A stretch of 64,000 nt of DNA from Saccharibacillus sp. CPCC 101409 (GTDB lineage: Bacteria; Bacillota; Bacilli; Paenibacillales; Paenibacillaceae). The stretch covers positions 62,001 to 126,000 of the forward strand of contig NZ_JAULSA010000008.1 of NCBI RefSeq assembly GCF_030518235.1, read 5' to 3'. Of this stretch, positions 16,247-25,568 are shown in pieces. Position numbers and translations under genes: made by a program. A model generated the notes under the pieces. The model ran no database searches and was not told the DNA's origin. It saw only the letters and a program-made list of their open reading frames with translations. The first letter of the stretch is position 1. Every line of letters starts with the position of its first letter.

Positions 16247-18778
16247 ATGAAAAGTAAGACCCTGCGCGCGTCGATTCTGCTTCTGCTTGCGATTCTGCTG
16301 CTGATTCCCGCTTCGGCCTGTTCGGTCGGAGGCGTACGGGAAGCGAGCGCCGCTTCGACGACCGAACCCCCGGCGTTCGCCGACGTTTCCGTGCACGATC
16401 CGTCGATCGTCAAAGACGGCGGCACGTACTACGTGTTCGGTTCGCATATCGCGGCGGCGAAGTCGACGGACCTGATGAACTGGACTTCTTTTGCAAACGG
16501 TTACACTACTCCCGGCAATACGCTTTACGGCGATCTGTCGTCCAATCTGGCCGGTTCGTTCGCCTGGGCGGGCGAGAACGATTCGGACAGCAAAGGCGGC
16601 TTCGCGGTATGGGCGCCGGACGTGTTCTGGAACAAAGATTACGTCAATAAAGACGGCTCCAAAGGCGCTTACCTCATCTACTACAGCGCGTCTTCGACGT
16701 ATATCCGTTCGGCGATCGGGTTCGCGGCGTCCAAGAACATCGAAGGCCCGTACGAGTACGGCGATACGATCGTGTATTCCGGGTTTACAAAGAACGAAGC
16801 ATACGACAAAGACAGCAGGGTAAACAAAAAGTGGACGAGCACGAATATCGACGAACTGGCGGGCGCGGGCAAATTGGCGGGCGAAAACGAAAGCTGGTTC
16901 AACGCGGACGGCTCGTACAACAACCAGCTGTATCCGAACGCGATCGACGCGGCTCTGTCGTACGACGCAAAGGGCCGGCTGTGGATGACGTACGGCTCGT
17001 GGTCGGGCGGCATTTTCCTGCTGGAGATCGACAAGAAGACCGGCCGGCCGATCTTCCCCGGCAAAGACGGCACCACCAAGGACGGACGTTTGACCGATCG
17101 CTACTTCGGCACCAAGATCGCGGGCGGCTACGGCAAATCCGGCGAAGGCCCGTATATCGAGTACAACAAAAGCACGCGTTACTACTATCTGTATGTGACC
17201 TACGGCTGGCTGGGCGCGGACGGCGGCTACAATATGCGCGTGTTCCGCTCGAAAGACATCGGCGGCCCGTATAAAGATTCGCTCGGACAAAGCGCGGTGC
17301 TGCCGCCGAATACGGAGAATACCGAATACGGCAACAAGCTGATCGGCAATTTCCTGTTCGACCGCGAACCGGGCGATCCCGGCACGGGCATTGGGTACGG
17401 CTACGTCTCGCCCGGACACAATTCGGTATACACGGACGAGAAAAGCGGGCAGATGTTCCTCGTGTTCCATACCCGCTTCCCGCAGCAGGGCGAAGCGCAC
17501 GAGCTGAGGGTGCACCAGATGTTTATGAACAAAGACGGCTGGCCGGCCGCGGCGGTTTACCGCTACGGCGGAGAGAAGCTGGCCACGGTGAAAAAAGGCG
17601 ATATTCCCGGCGATTACGCGTACATCAACCACGGCAAAGCGTATTCGGGCGATATCGCGCATCCGGAATCGATCACGTTGAAAGCCGACGGGACCGTTAG
17701 CGGAGCGCTTGAAGGCAAATGGCGCAAAAACGGCAGCAATCTGGCAAAGCTGACGCTCGGCGGCGAAGAATTCGACGGCGTGTTCGTCCGCCAGTGGGAC
17801 CCGGTGTCGCAGTCGAACGTGATGACGTTTACGGCGGTGTCACAATCGGGCGAATCGTCCTGGGGGACGCGGCTGGCCGATCTGAGCGACGAGCAGGTTG
17901 TCGCCAATGTGGCGGACAGCCTGGATATCGGGAATACGAGCCGGGTAACGGCGGATCTGAATCTGCCGGCAGCGGGCAGCCGCGGCGCGAAGATTACCTG
18001 GAGCAGTTCGGACGAGAGCGTCGTGACGTCCGCGGGTAAAGTGACGCGGCCGGCCGAAGGACAGCCGGCGGGCCAAGCGGTGCTGACGGCGACAATCGTC
18101 AAAGGAAGCGCGCAGAAGACGGTTACGTTCGAGGTGACCGTGGTTCCTTACGAGAACGCGAAGCTGACCGCGCATTACGGATTCGAGAATGATTTGTCCG
18201 ACAGCGAAGGCTCGTTCGCGGCGGGGTCCGTGATCGGCGACCGGATCGGGCGCGAAGGCGGGAATATCAGTTATGCGGCCGGCGCGCAGGGGCAGGCGGC
18301 GGTATTCGACGGCGCGACGGGCGTCGCGCTGCCCGGCGATTTGATCGCCGGCTCGTCGTACTCCGTGTCGCTCTGGGTGAAGCCGGAAGCGCTGACGACC
18401 TACACGCCGACTTTCTTCGGCGCCAAAGACGATACGCACTGGGTCAGCCTGCTGCCCAAAGGCTCGGTCGGCGACCAGACGATGGTCTGGTCCGGCAGCG
18501 CGCGCTGGTACGACGGCGTAACCGGCGTCAAGATTCCGGCCGGGGAGTGGAGCCATCTGGCGTTCTCCGTGGACGAAGGAACGCTGTTCGTGTACGTGAA
18601 CGGCGAGCGCAAGTTCACCGGCGCGGATTTCCCGGATTTGTTCGCGGCAGGCGGCAAAGGAACCTTTGCGCTGGGCGTGAACTGGTGGGACCCGGCGTTC
18701 AAGGGGCAGCTCGACGAGCTGCGCGTGTACGAAGGGGCGCTGACGCCGGAGCAGGCGGCGGAGCTTTCTCTGCGGTAA
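16247..18778 (+). CDS. GH43 endo-alpha-1,5-L-arabinanase, multidomain lipoprotein
   Basis: Predicted to cut the arabinan backbone at the cell surface. Residues 1-25 are a lipoprotein signal ending in the lipobox ASAC (Cys25). The GH43 five-bladed propeller spans about 40-435: general base Asp51 in VHDPSIV, the NAID motif near 228, acid Glu in GEGPYIEY near 304, and the GHNSVY histidine near 390. A GH43 C-terminal barrel follows (about 455-540, ITLKADGTVSG), then an Ig-like domain (about 548-635) and a LamG domain (about 640-843). The plain arabinanase core with extra C-terminal binding modules resembles Abn2-type enzymes. It should feed arabino-oligosaccharides to the GH51 enzyme. Two terminators follow. 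Confidence 0.93.
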   Translation: MKSKTLRASILLLLAILLLIPASACSVGGVREASAASTTEPPAFADVSVHDPSIVKDGGTYYVFGSHIAAAKSTDLMNWTSFANGYTTPGNTLYGDLSSNLAGSFAWAGENDSDSKGGFAVWAPDVFWNKDYVNKDGSKGAYLIYYSASSTYIRSAIGFAASKNIEGPYEYGDTIVYSGFTKNEAYDKDSRVNKKWTSTNIDELAGAGKLAGENESWFNADGSYNNQLYPNAIDAALSYDAKGRLWMTYGSWSGGIFLLEIDKKTGRPIFPGKDGTTKDGRLTDRYFGTKIAGGYGKSGEGPYIEYNKSTRYYYLYVTYGWLGADGGYNMRVFRSKDIGGPYKDSLGQSAVLPPNTENTEYGNKLIGNFLFDREPGDPGTGIGYGYVSPGHNSVYTDEKSGQMFLVFHTRFPQQGEAHELRVHQMFMNKDGWPAAAVYRYGGEKLATVKKGDIPGDYAYINHGKAYSGDIAHPESITLKADGTVSGALEGKWRKNGSNLAKLTLGGEEFDGVFVRQWDPVSQSNVMTFTAVSQSGESSWGTRLADLSDEQVVANVADSLDIGNTSRVTADLNLPAAGSRGAKITWSSSDESVVTSAGKVTRPAEGQPAGQAVLTATIVKGSAQKTVTFEVTVVPYENAKLTAHYGFENDLSDSEGSFAAGSVIGDRIGREGGNISYAAGAQGQAAVFDGATGVALPGDLIAGSSYSVSLWVKPEALTTYTPTFFGAKDDTHWVSLLPKGSVGDQTMVWSGSARWYDGVTGVKIPAGEWSHLAFSVDEGTLFVYVNGERKFTGADFPDLFAAGGKGTFALGVNWWDPAFKGQLDELRVYEGALTPEQAAELSLR

Positions 18779-18827
18779 CACGGGCCGATCCGGCCGGTAG
18801 GACCGGAAAAGAATCCGAAACCGAAAA

Positions 18828-18900
18828 ACGAAGCGGAACATCCGCTTCGTTTCAGAGTGTCGATAAACCCGGCCTTCACCTGGAGCGCCGGGTTTCTTTT
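18828..18900 (+). terminator. Two terminator hairpins after the arabinanase gene
   Basis: ACGAAGCGGA/TCCGCTTCGT with loop ACA (18828-18850), and AAACCCGGC/GCCGGGTTT followed by CTTTT (18865-18900). The second is the better terminator by its T-rich tail. Confidence 0.75.
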
Positions 18901-19053
18901 GCATGGGAAAATTCCGGCTGTCAGGGAAGCGTGCAAAACGCACGAGCTCATGTATACATTCCAGGGCAAGCCTGTTCAAGCCGCAAATAGGGACCGGATG
19001 CGCACATCCCGCACACCGCTGTTCATGACCAAGTCCGACCCCAAACCCAAGTC

Positions 19054-19233
19054 AAATGCGAAAATCCACTTCGTTGATCGGACAGGGACGATAAAACAAA
19101 GATGAAATGCGAAAATCCACTTCATTCCCGGTTCGCAGGCCCAAAAAGCGCCGGAAACGAAAATAAAGTGGATTTGTGCATCCGATTGCCGTTTTGGAGG
19201 AGCGGAATAGAGGATAAAATGGATATTTGCAGC
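19054..19233. repeat. Interspersed 22-nt repeats (family 2), two direct and two inverted
   Basis: Units with core AAATCCACTT lie at 19054-19075 and 19105-19126 on the plus strand, and inverted, with core AAGTGGATTT or a degenerate form, at 19162-19183 and 19213-19233. The same unit recurs at 58139-58269. They fill the middle of a 623-base gap (18901-19523) in which I see no gene; the remainder to 19500 is AT-rich and may hold the promoter of the surface protein. Confidence 0.7.
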
Positions 19234-19523
19234 TTATGCAGCTTGGAGGCGGCTGAAGGCGCGCTTTATCAAGTTTGAAGACATGCCCGGTCATGCCGCA
19301 ATGCCGTATTTTTAAGTCTTTCCGGTTTTTGAGCCGCAAACAAGCTGTGGAACCGAATATCCGATTCAGGCAAGCTGCCGAAATATAAATTTTTTAAAAC
19401 CACGCTTTAAAACAGTTTCTTTTTCTCGCCCGCTCGGTTAAGATTAGGCCAATTATCGTCGGTTTCCGGGAACTTTGGACCCTGCGGAAGTCGAATAAAT
19501 CGAAAAAACGGAGGATGAGCGGG

Positions 19524-22500
19524 TTGGAAACAAGAAAGATACATACAAGAGCCGCGAAAGCCGGTCTGGCGTTTCTGCTGGTACTGGTCTTGGTGCTGGG
19601 CAATTTGGCGGCGCCGGGACGGGCAAACGCTTCGTCGATCGATCCGTACGTTGGGGAGATCCGCATGTTCACCGGTACCTACGCGCCTTACGGCTGGGCG
19701 TACAGCGACGGACAGCTGCTCGATACGCAGCAGTATCCGGAGTTGTATCAATTGATCGGCAGCCGCTATGGCGGCGACGGTATTCGCACGTTCGCGTTGC
19801 CCGACCTGCGCGGGGAGGCGCCGACCGGCGGAATCGGATATTATATCTCGCTAACAGGGAGATACCCTTCCTCTCAAGACGGTTCGGATCCTTCGCAGGC
19901 GGACGCCGCTTCGGCAACCGGCGAACTGCGGCTGTTTCCGTATACGACAGCCGATTTGCTGCCGCCGGGCTGGCAGCCCGCCGACGGACGGATGCTGCCG
20001 GTCGCGGACTATCCGAATCTGTACGATCAAATCGGCAATGCGTACGGCGGAGACACCGTGCAATTTGCGCTTCCCAAGCTGGAAGCGCCGCTGGCCGCGG
20101 ACGGCTCGATGTACGCCATTGCGGTCAACGGAGTATCGGAACCGAAGGAGCCGCAAATCGGCGACGTGGTGTTGATCGCCGGAAGCCAGCGGAGCATGTC
20201 GCTATTGAGACCGGCAAACGGCGCGCTGCTGCCTGTGAATCAATATCCCGCTTTGTTTGCGGTGATCGGCACTCGATTCGGAGGGGACGGATACAACACC
20301 TTTGCGCTTCCTGCTCAGACGAGCACAAACGGAATTTATTCGTATATTGCGGTTAAAGGCCAATATCCGATGCGTGACGGAATCGGCGGCGGCCCCCCGT
20401 TCGAGCCGCGCTCGGTCGCGGACAGTTACGAAGCGGAAGGGGACGAAACGCTGAGCGTGGGAGGACGCGGCGTGCTGGCGAACGACCGCGACGCTTACGA
20501 AGCCCGGGTGTACAGTGCGCCGTCCAACGGCCGGTTGGCTTTAAATAATGACGGATCGTTCACCTACACGCCCGATCCGGGATATGTCGGCACCGACTCG
20601 TTTATCTACCGCGCTTCGAACAGTTACGGCATGGGTAACGCGGTTCGGGTTAACATCACGGTACGGGCGATGCCGCCGCGTATAAGCGGAGTCGAAGACG
20701 GGGCGTCTTACCGCACGAGCGTAACGCCTTCCTTCACGAGCGGAAGCGCTACGCTGAACGGGAATCCGTTTAGCGCCGGAACGTCCGTGGAGAACGAAGG
20801 CCGGTATACGCTTCAAGTCACGAACAGCGAGGGCAGCCGGACCGTGAACTTTACGATCGACAAGACCGCGCCGATTGTCGAGATCAAAGGCAGTCTGGTC
20901 GACGGCGTGTACGCTTCCGGCGTGCAGATCGTGTTCAATGAAGGGACGGCCGTACTGAACGGTCCTTTCGTCTTTAACACTCCAATTGCAAGCAGCGCGG
21001 TAATCGAAATAGACGGCGGATTTACGCTTACCGTTACGGACGCGGCGGGGAACGTTACCGTGAAGTCGTTCCTGATCAGCCTGCCCAAAACGGTCTCGTT
21101 CGACAGCGCGGGCGGTTCGGGCATCGCTCCCCAGTCCGTCGTGTATAAAGGCAAGGCTGTGAAGCCGGCAGATCCCGAGCGCGAAGGTTATATATTCGGC
21201 GGTTGGTACGAAGACTCCGGCAGGTCCGTGCCGTTTGCATTCAATACCCGGGAGATTGTAACGACGACGATGATCTATGCGAGCTGGACGATTATCCGGC
21301 ATGCGTTTACTTTCGACAGCGCGGGCGGTGGCGATATAGCGCCGCAGACCGTGGATTACGGCGCGTCGGCGTCGGAACCGGCGCCTCCGACGCGTAAAGG
21401 CTATACCTTCGTCGACTGGTACGCGGACGACATGCATACGAAGCCCTTCGTATTCGCGGCGACCCCGATCAAAGCCGACACGCGGGTCTACGCGTCATGG
21501 AAGATCGATACGTACACGGCGGCGTTCGACAGCCGGGGCGGCAGCGAGGTCAAGCAGCAAACGCTGGATTACGGCGGCGCGATCGCCAAGCCGGCCGATC
21601 CGTCGCGCAAAGGGTATACCTTTGCCGGCTGGTACGAGAACGAAGCGGACAGCCGGGCGTTCGATTTCGCGTCTGCGAAGATCGAAGAAGACCTGACGCT
21701 GATCGCGAAATGGACGATCAACGTGTATGAAGTCTCGTTCGACAGTGACGGCGGCAGCGAGGTGGCCAAGCAGTCGCCGGAGTTCGGCGGAACGGCGACA
21801 AAGCCGACCGATCCGGAGCGCAAAGGGTATACCTTTGCCGGCTGGTACACGGACGAAGCTCGCACCCGCGCGTTCGCTTTCGCGTCGACGCCGATCGAAA
21901 GCGATCTGACGCTGTATGCGAATTGGACGATCAATGCCTATCGCGTCTCGTTCGACAGCAGTGGAGGCAGTGAGATCGACACGCAAACGCTGGATTACGG
22001 CGGCTTCATTGCGAAGCCGGCCGATCCGGAGCGCAAAGGGTATGCGTTTGCCGGCTGGTACAAGAATGAAGCGGACAGCCGGGCGTTCGATTTCGTGTCC
22101 ACGAAGATTGAAGAAGAACTGACGCTGATCGCGAAATGGACGATCAACGTCTATGAAGTGTCGTTCGACAGCGACGGCGGCAGCGCGGTCGATGCGCAGA
22201 AGCTGGATTACGGCAGCGTCGTCGCCAAGCCGGCCGCCCCGGTACGCAAAGGCTACACGTTCGGCGGCTGGTACGAAAGCGGAGCGCAGGCGACTGAGTT
22301 CGACTTCGCTTCGTCGAAGATCGAGCGAAATCTGGCGCTGCGCGCCAAATGGACTATCAACGTCTATGATGTTGTATTCGACAGCGACGGCGGAACGCCG
22401 GTCGACAAGCGCATGCTGGATTACGGCAGCGTCATCGCGAAGCCGGCCGATCCGGAGCGCACCGGCCATACATTCGGCGGCTGGTACACGGACGAAGAGA

Positions 22501-24041
22501 AGACGCAGGCGTTCGATTTCGGCTCCGCCGTTGCGGAAACCGATCTGACGCTGCATGCGAAATGGACGATTAACGTCTATGAAGTCTCGTTCGACAGTGA
22601 AGGCGGCAGCGAGGTCGCCAAGCAGTCGCCGGAGTATGGCGGCGCGGTGACGAAGCCGGCCGACCCGAAGCGCGAAGGCTACACGTTCGGCGGCTGGTAC
22701 GAAGACGAAGCACAGACGGCCGGGTTCGATTTCGCTTCGTCGAAGATCGAACGGAATCTGACGCTGCGCGCCAAATGGACGATCGACACGTATACCGTCG
22801 CGTTCGACAGTGCGGGCGGCTCGGTCGTGGCCGACAAACGCGCCGATTACGGCACGCTCGTATCCGAACCGGCGTCGCCGACGCGCGCGGGCTATACGTT
22901 CGCCGGCTGGTATGCCGACGCGGCGCTGACCGGCCGGTATAACTTCTCTTCCTCGCCTGTCAAAAGCGACCTGAAACTGTATGCCAGATGGCTGATCGTG
23001 TCTTCCGGATCGGGCGGCGGCACAAGCGGAGACGGAAGCTCCGCGCCGCCGACGCAGCCGTCTTCGACGAGCGAAGCGCCGGCAGCCCCGTCCGGCGTCT
23101 CGACCGACGGCAAGCTGACGCTGCCGGCCGGACAAGCGGGCGAAGTCAGCCTCGGCGATTCGGTTCGCGTTGTGATTCCGGCCGGCGCGTCTTCCCGGCC
23201 GCTGACGATCGATATCGAAGCGCTGACCGACGTCAGCGGCCTGCTGGACGGACAATCCGTCCTGCTCAGTCCGGTGCTGGAAATCCTGAAGAACTTCAAG
23301 GAAAACTTCGACGCTCCGGTCGAACTGACCCTGGCGTACGACGCCGGTTCGCTTCCGCCCGGCGAAACGCCCGGCGTATTCTACTTCGACGAGACTGCGC
23401 GCGGCTGGGTGAACGTGCCCGGCGGAACAGCCGAAAGCGGCCGCGTTACCGTATCGGTCGATCACTTCACGAAGTTCGCCGTCTTCGGCATGAAGCCGGC
23501 GATGCAGACGGTATTCAGCGACCTGCCGGCCGGTCACTGGGCCAGAGCTGCCGTCGATGCGGCGACGGCCAAAGGCATTGTGCGCGGCTACCCGGACGGC
23601 ACGTTCCGTCCGGCCGCGCCCGTGAGCCGGGCGCAGTTCGCCGCTATGCTCGCCGCCGCTTTCGCTCTGCCGGCGGCAGCGGCTGAGCCGGACTTCGCCG
23701 ACGCCGCGAAGATCGGCGTCTGGGCCAGACCGGCCGTTGCCAGCGCCGTCGCGGCGGGCCTGGCGCACGGCTATCCGGACGGCACGTTCCGTCCGGAAGC
23801 CACGGTCACGCGCGCGGAGATGGCGGCTATGCTCGCCGCCGCGCTGAAGGCGACCGCCGGCGGCGACCGGACGGTCTTCGCCGACGAGGCGGAGATTCCG
23901 GCCTGGGCGAAGCCGGCCGTGCATGCGCTCAGCGAAGCCGGCCTGCTCGCCGGCAAGCCCGGCGGCGTCTTCGACGCCCGGGGCCGCGCCAGCCGAGCGG
24001 AAGCCGTTCAACTGCTGGTGAACGCGCTGGGCGGTCGTTAA
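19524..24041 (+). CDS. SLH-anchored surface protein with tail-collar-like units and nine InlB-type repeats
   Basis: About 1505 residues, exported and held on the secondary cell-wall polymer. TTG 19524 is preferred because GGAGG (19510-19514) is nine bases away; the in-frame ATG at 19515 touches that site. After a signal peptide (LVLVLVLGNLAAPGRANA) come three phage tail-collar / microcystin-dependent-protein-like units (19640-20340; GWAYSDGQLL, GWQPADGRML and LRPANGALLP), a cadherin-like or Big domain (20400-20670, VLANDRD), another Ig-like segment, nine Listeria-Bacteroides InlB B-repeats (21089-22998), a ZU5-like domain (23100-23490) and three SLH domains (23512-24038). Likely role: adhesion or S-layer-associated structure. 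Collar-type units are unusual at the start of such a protein. Confidence 0.9.
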   Translation: METRKIHTRAAKAGLAFLLVLVLVLGNLAAPGRANASSIDPYVGEIRMFTGTYAPYGWAYSDGQLLDTQQYPELYQLIGSRYGGDGIRTFALPDLRGEAPTGGIGYYISLTGRYPSSQDGSDPSQADAASATGELRLFPYTTADLLPPGWQPADGRMLPVADYPNLYDQIGNAYGGDTVQFALPKLEAPLAADGSMYAIAVNGVSEPKEPQIGDVVLIAGSQRSMSLLRPANGALLPVNQYPALFAVIGTRFGGDGYNTFALPAQTSTNGIYSYIAVKGQYPMRDGIGGGPPFEPRSVADSYEAEGDETLSVGGRGVLANDRDAYEARVYSAPSNGRLALNNDGSFTYTPDPGYVGTDSFIYRASNSYGMGNAVRVNITVRAMPPRISGVEDGASYRTSVTPSFTSGSATLNGNPFSAGTSVENEGRYTLQVTNSEGSRTVNFTIDKTAPIVEIKGSLVDGVYASGVQIVFNEGTAVLNGPFVFNTPIASSAVIEIDGGFTLTVTDAAGNVTVKSFLISLPKTVSFDSAGGSGIAPQSVVYKGKAVKPADPEREGYIFGGWYEDSGRSVPFAFNTREIVTTTMIYASWTIIRHAFTFDSAGGGDIAPQTVDYGASASEPAPPTRKGYTFVDWYADDMHTKPFVFAATPIKADTRVYASWKIDTYTAAFDSRGGSEVKQQTLDYGGAIAKPADPSRKGYTFAGWYENEADSRAFDFASAKIEEDLTLIAKWTINVYEVSFDSDGGSEVAKQSPEFGGTATKPTDPERKGYTFAGWYTDEARTRAFAFASTPIESDLTLYANWTINAYRVSFDSSGGSEIDTQTLDYGGFIAKPADPERKGYAFAGWYKNEADSRAFDFVSTKIEEELTLIAKWTINVYEVSFDSDGGSAVDAQKLDYGSVVAKPAAPVRKGYTFGGWYESGAQATEFDFASSKIERNLALRAKWTINVYDVVFDSDGGTPVDKRMLDYGSVIAKPADPERTGHTFGGWYTDEEKTQAFDFGSAVAETDLTLHAKWTINVYEVSFDSEGGSEVAKQSPEYGGAVTKPADPKREGYTFGGWYEDEAQTAGFDFASSKIERNLTLRAKWTIDTYTVAFDSAGGSVVADKRADYGTLVSEPASPTRAGYTFAGWYADAALTGRYNFSSSPVKSDLKLYARWLIVSSGSGGGTSGDGSSAPPTQPSSTSEAPAAPSGVSTDGKLTLPAGQAGEVSLGDSVRVVIPAGASSRPLTIDIEALTDVSGLLDGQSVLLSPVLEILKNFKENFDAPVELTLAYDAGSLPPGETPGVFYFDETARGWVNVPGGTAESGRVTVSVDHFTKFAVFGMKPAMQTVFSDLPAGHWARAAVDAATAKGIVRGYPDGTFRPAAPVSRAQFAAMLAAAFALPAAAAEPDFADAAKIGVWARPAVASAVAAGLAHGYPDGTFRPEATVTRAEMAAMLAAALKATAGGDRTVFADEAEIPAWAKPAVHALSEAGLLAGKPGGVFDARGRASRAEAVQLLVNALGGR
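21089..22998 (+). repeat. Nine coding repeats of about 210-213 bp (InlB B-repeats)
   Basis: Each unit encodes about 70 residues with FDSxGG, DYGG, KPADP, GYTFAGWY and LTLxAKW-type landmarks. Units three to eight are closest to each other, which suggests recent expansion by recombination; units one, two and nine have diverged. Confidence 0.9.
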
Positions 24042-24091
24042 GCGGCAAAGCCCCTCGTTTTTTGAAGGTAAAATTGCATTGGAAGTTTGAT

Positions 24092-24130
24092 AGCGAAGCG
24101 AACGTTCATGGCGTTCGCTTCGCTTTTTTT
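24092..24130 (+). terminator. Terminator of the SLH protein gene
   Basis: AGCGAAGCGAACG pairs perfectly with CGTTCGCTTCGCT around a seven-base loop and is followed by a run of T. Confidence 0.9.
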
Positions 24131-24145
24131 CGCGCAAAGAAATGG

Positions 24146-24183
24146 TATACTGAATAAAGCGGCTTGAGAAAACGTTTGCTCAA
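24146..24183 (+). promoter_or_regulatory. lacI-type gene promoter (-10) and operator O1
   Basis: TATACT at 24146-24151 is a plausible -10 box. Just downstream, TTGAGAAAACGTTTGCTCAA (24164-24183) is a near-palindrome with the CG centre typical of LacI-family operators, and it abuts the AAAGGAGG ribosome binding site. Related sites O2 to O5 lie before the operon that follows, which suggests autoregulation. Confidence 0.7.
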
Positions 24184-24195
24184 AGGAGGATAACG

Positions 24196-25215
24196 GTGAC
24201 GGACAAACATCAGATCTCGATTAAAGAAATAGCCAATCTGAGCGGTGTGTCGGTGGCTACCGTCTCGCGCGTAATCAACGACAACGGCCGGTTCTCCGAG
24301 GAGACGCGCCGTAAAGTGCTGCGTGTGATTGATGAACACGGCTACAGCACGAATACCGTGGCCAAAGCGCTGCGCATGAATAAGTCCAAAACGATCGGCA
24401 TTATCGTGCCGGATATCGGGAACGAGTTCTTCTCGACCATTGTGCACGAAATCGAAAGCTACTTTTTTGAGCGCGGCTTCTCGACGTTTATTTGCAATAC
24501 GGACAAAAGTTCCACCAAAGAGAGCGCATATATCCGTTCGCTGGACGCCAAAATGGTGGACGGACTGATCTGCATATCCGGCCGGGAAGAGATCGAAGCT
24601 TCGCTGCTGACCCGCCGCATTCCGATTGTATGCATCGACCGACGCCCTCGGATGACCAACAATCTGGCGATGATTGAATCGGATCATTTTCACGGCGGGT
24701 ATCTGGCGGGCAGTCATCTGATCGCCAAAGGCTGCCGCAGGCCCGTGATCCTGACCAAGCCCAAAACGCTGTCGTCCGTATACGATCGTCTGGAGGGGTT
24801 CAAACGCGCGCTGGCCGAGCATCGTATTCCTTTTGACGAGGAGACCGTTCTGCTGACGGACGAAAGCCGGCGGCACAATATCGAGAAAGCGCGCGAAGCG
24901 ATTCGGCTGGCGCAGAGCGAAGGAAGAACGTTCGACGGCGTGTTCGCTACAAACGACTGGCTGGCGATCGGCGTAGTCAAAGAATTGGTCGAATCGGGCG
25001 TCCGCGTGCCGGAGCAGGTTAAAGTGGTCGGCTTCGACGACGATACGATCGCGCGCTACTCGGATATTCCGCTGACGACGATCAAACAGGACGTTTATCG
25101 GATCGCCGAAGAGGCCTCGCAGATCTTTCTGGCGCTGTTGACCGGGAAAAAGAAACCTTCCGTCAACCATCATATCAAGGTTCCGGTGGAGCTGATCGAA
25201 CGCAAAACGACTTAA
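24196..25215 (+). CDS. LacI-family transcriptional regulator of the PTS sugar operon
   Basis: 339 residues from GTG 24196, eight bases after AAAGGAGG. Residues 5-55 form the LacI helix-turn-helix and hinge (IKEIANLSGVSVATVSRVIN, then YSTNTVAKALRMNKS). Residues 60-335 are the periplasmic-binding-protein-like effector domain (IGIIVPDIGNEFF, VFATNDWLAIG, GFDDD). It should repress the downstream epimerase-PTS operon and itself through the CG-centred palindromes at 24164, 25314, 25434 and 25531, with a sugar phosphate or free sugar as inducer. A GC-rich hairpin (25226-25246) follows the stop but lacks a good T run. Confidence 0.92.
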   Translation: MTDKHQISIKEIANLSGVSVATVSRVINDNGRFSEETRRKVLRVIDEHGYSTNTVAKALRMNKSKTIGIIVPDIGNEFFSTIVHEIESYFFERGFSTFICNTDKSSTKESAYIRSLDAKMVDGLICISGREEIEASLLTRRIPIVCIDRRPRMTNNLAMIESDHFHGGYLAGSHLIAKGCRRPVILTKPKTLSSVYDRLEGFKRALAEHRIPFDEETVLLTDESRRHNIEKAREAIRLAQSEGRTFDGVFATNDWLAIGVVKELVESGVRVPEQVKVVGFDDDTIARYSDIPLTTIKQDVYRIAEEASQIFLALLTGKKKPSVNHHIKVPVELIERKTT

Positions 25216-25276
25216 GCAAAAACGCGCTGCGGCGCAGGGCCGCAGCTTTAACAAAGAAAATATTAGCTGCAGCCGG

Positions 25277-25333
25277 TTGCACAATTCGATAAGCATGCTA
25301 TAATGAAATCGGCTAGGGAAAACGATTACTCAA
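25277..25333 (+). promoter_or_regulatory. Operon promoter with operator O2
   Basis: TTGCAC (25277-25282) and TATAAT (25299-25304) are 16 bases apart. TAGGGAAAACGATTACTCAA (25314-25333), an operator-like half-conserved palindrome, covers the expected start of transcription. The leader to the first gene is about 240 bases long and carries two further operators. Confidence 0.75.
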
Positions 25334-25433
25334 ATGAATTGCAATATTGACCGAAAATGGAGAGTGCTCGGGTAAAATGGTCTTCGCGCCGCATACCTGC
25401 CGACTATTTTAAAAAGAAACAGACATTTGATAT

Positions 25434-25453
25434 TTGAGTAAACGTTTACCCTA
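25434..25453 (+). promoter_or_regulatory. Operator O3
   Basis: TTGAGTAAACGTTTACCCTA: the core GTAAACGTTTAC is a perfect palindrome. It lies in the leader of the sugar operon, 100 bases after O2. Confidence 0.75.
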
Positions 25454-25530
25454 ATTTAAGGAACCTCAATTCAGATCGTTCGGTCAGCTTGCGGTAGAGG
25501 AAACACCCTGGAAGCCTCTTTTTATCAGCA

Positions 25531-25550
25531 CTGAGTAATCGTTTACTCAA
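25531..25550 (+). promoter_or_regulatory. Operator O4
   Basis: The core TGAGTAATCGTTTACTCA is a palindrome with one mismatched centre position. It lies directly before the AAAGGAGG ribosome binding site of the epimerase gene, so binding would also block elongation or loop to O2 and O3. Confidence 0.75.
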
Positions 25551-25568
25551 TTTAAAGGAGGAATAGTG

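Noticed and set aside
19640..20340. Prophage tail module
   Set aside because: The collar-like units lie inside one SLH-anchored protein with a signal peptide, and no other phage genes are near.
21495..24137. 880-codon minus-strand frame opposite the SLH gene
   Set aside because: It mirrors the repetitive coding sequence; repeats on the plus strand give the known B-repeat and SLH motifs.
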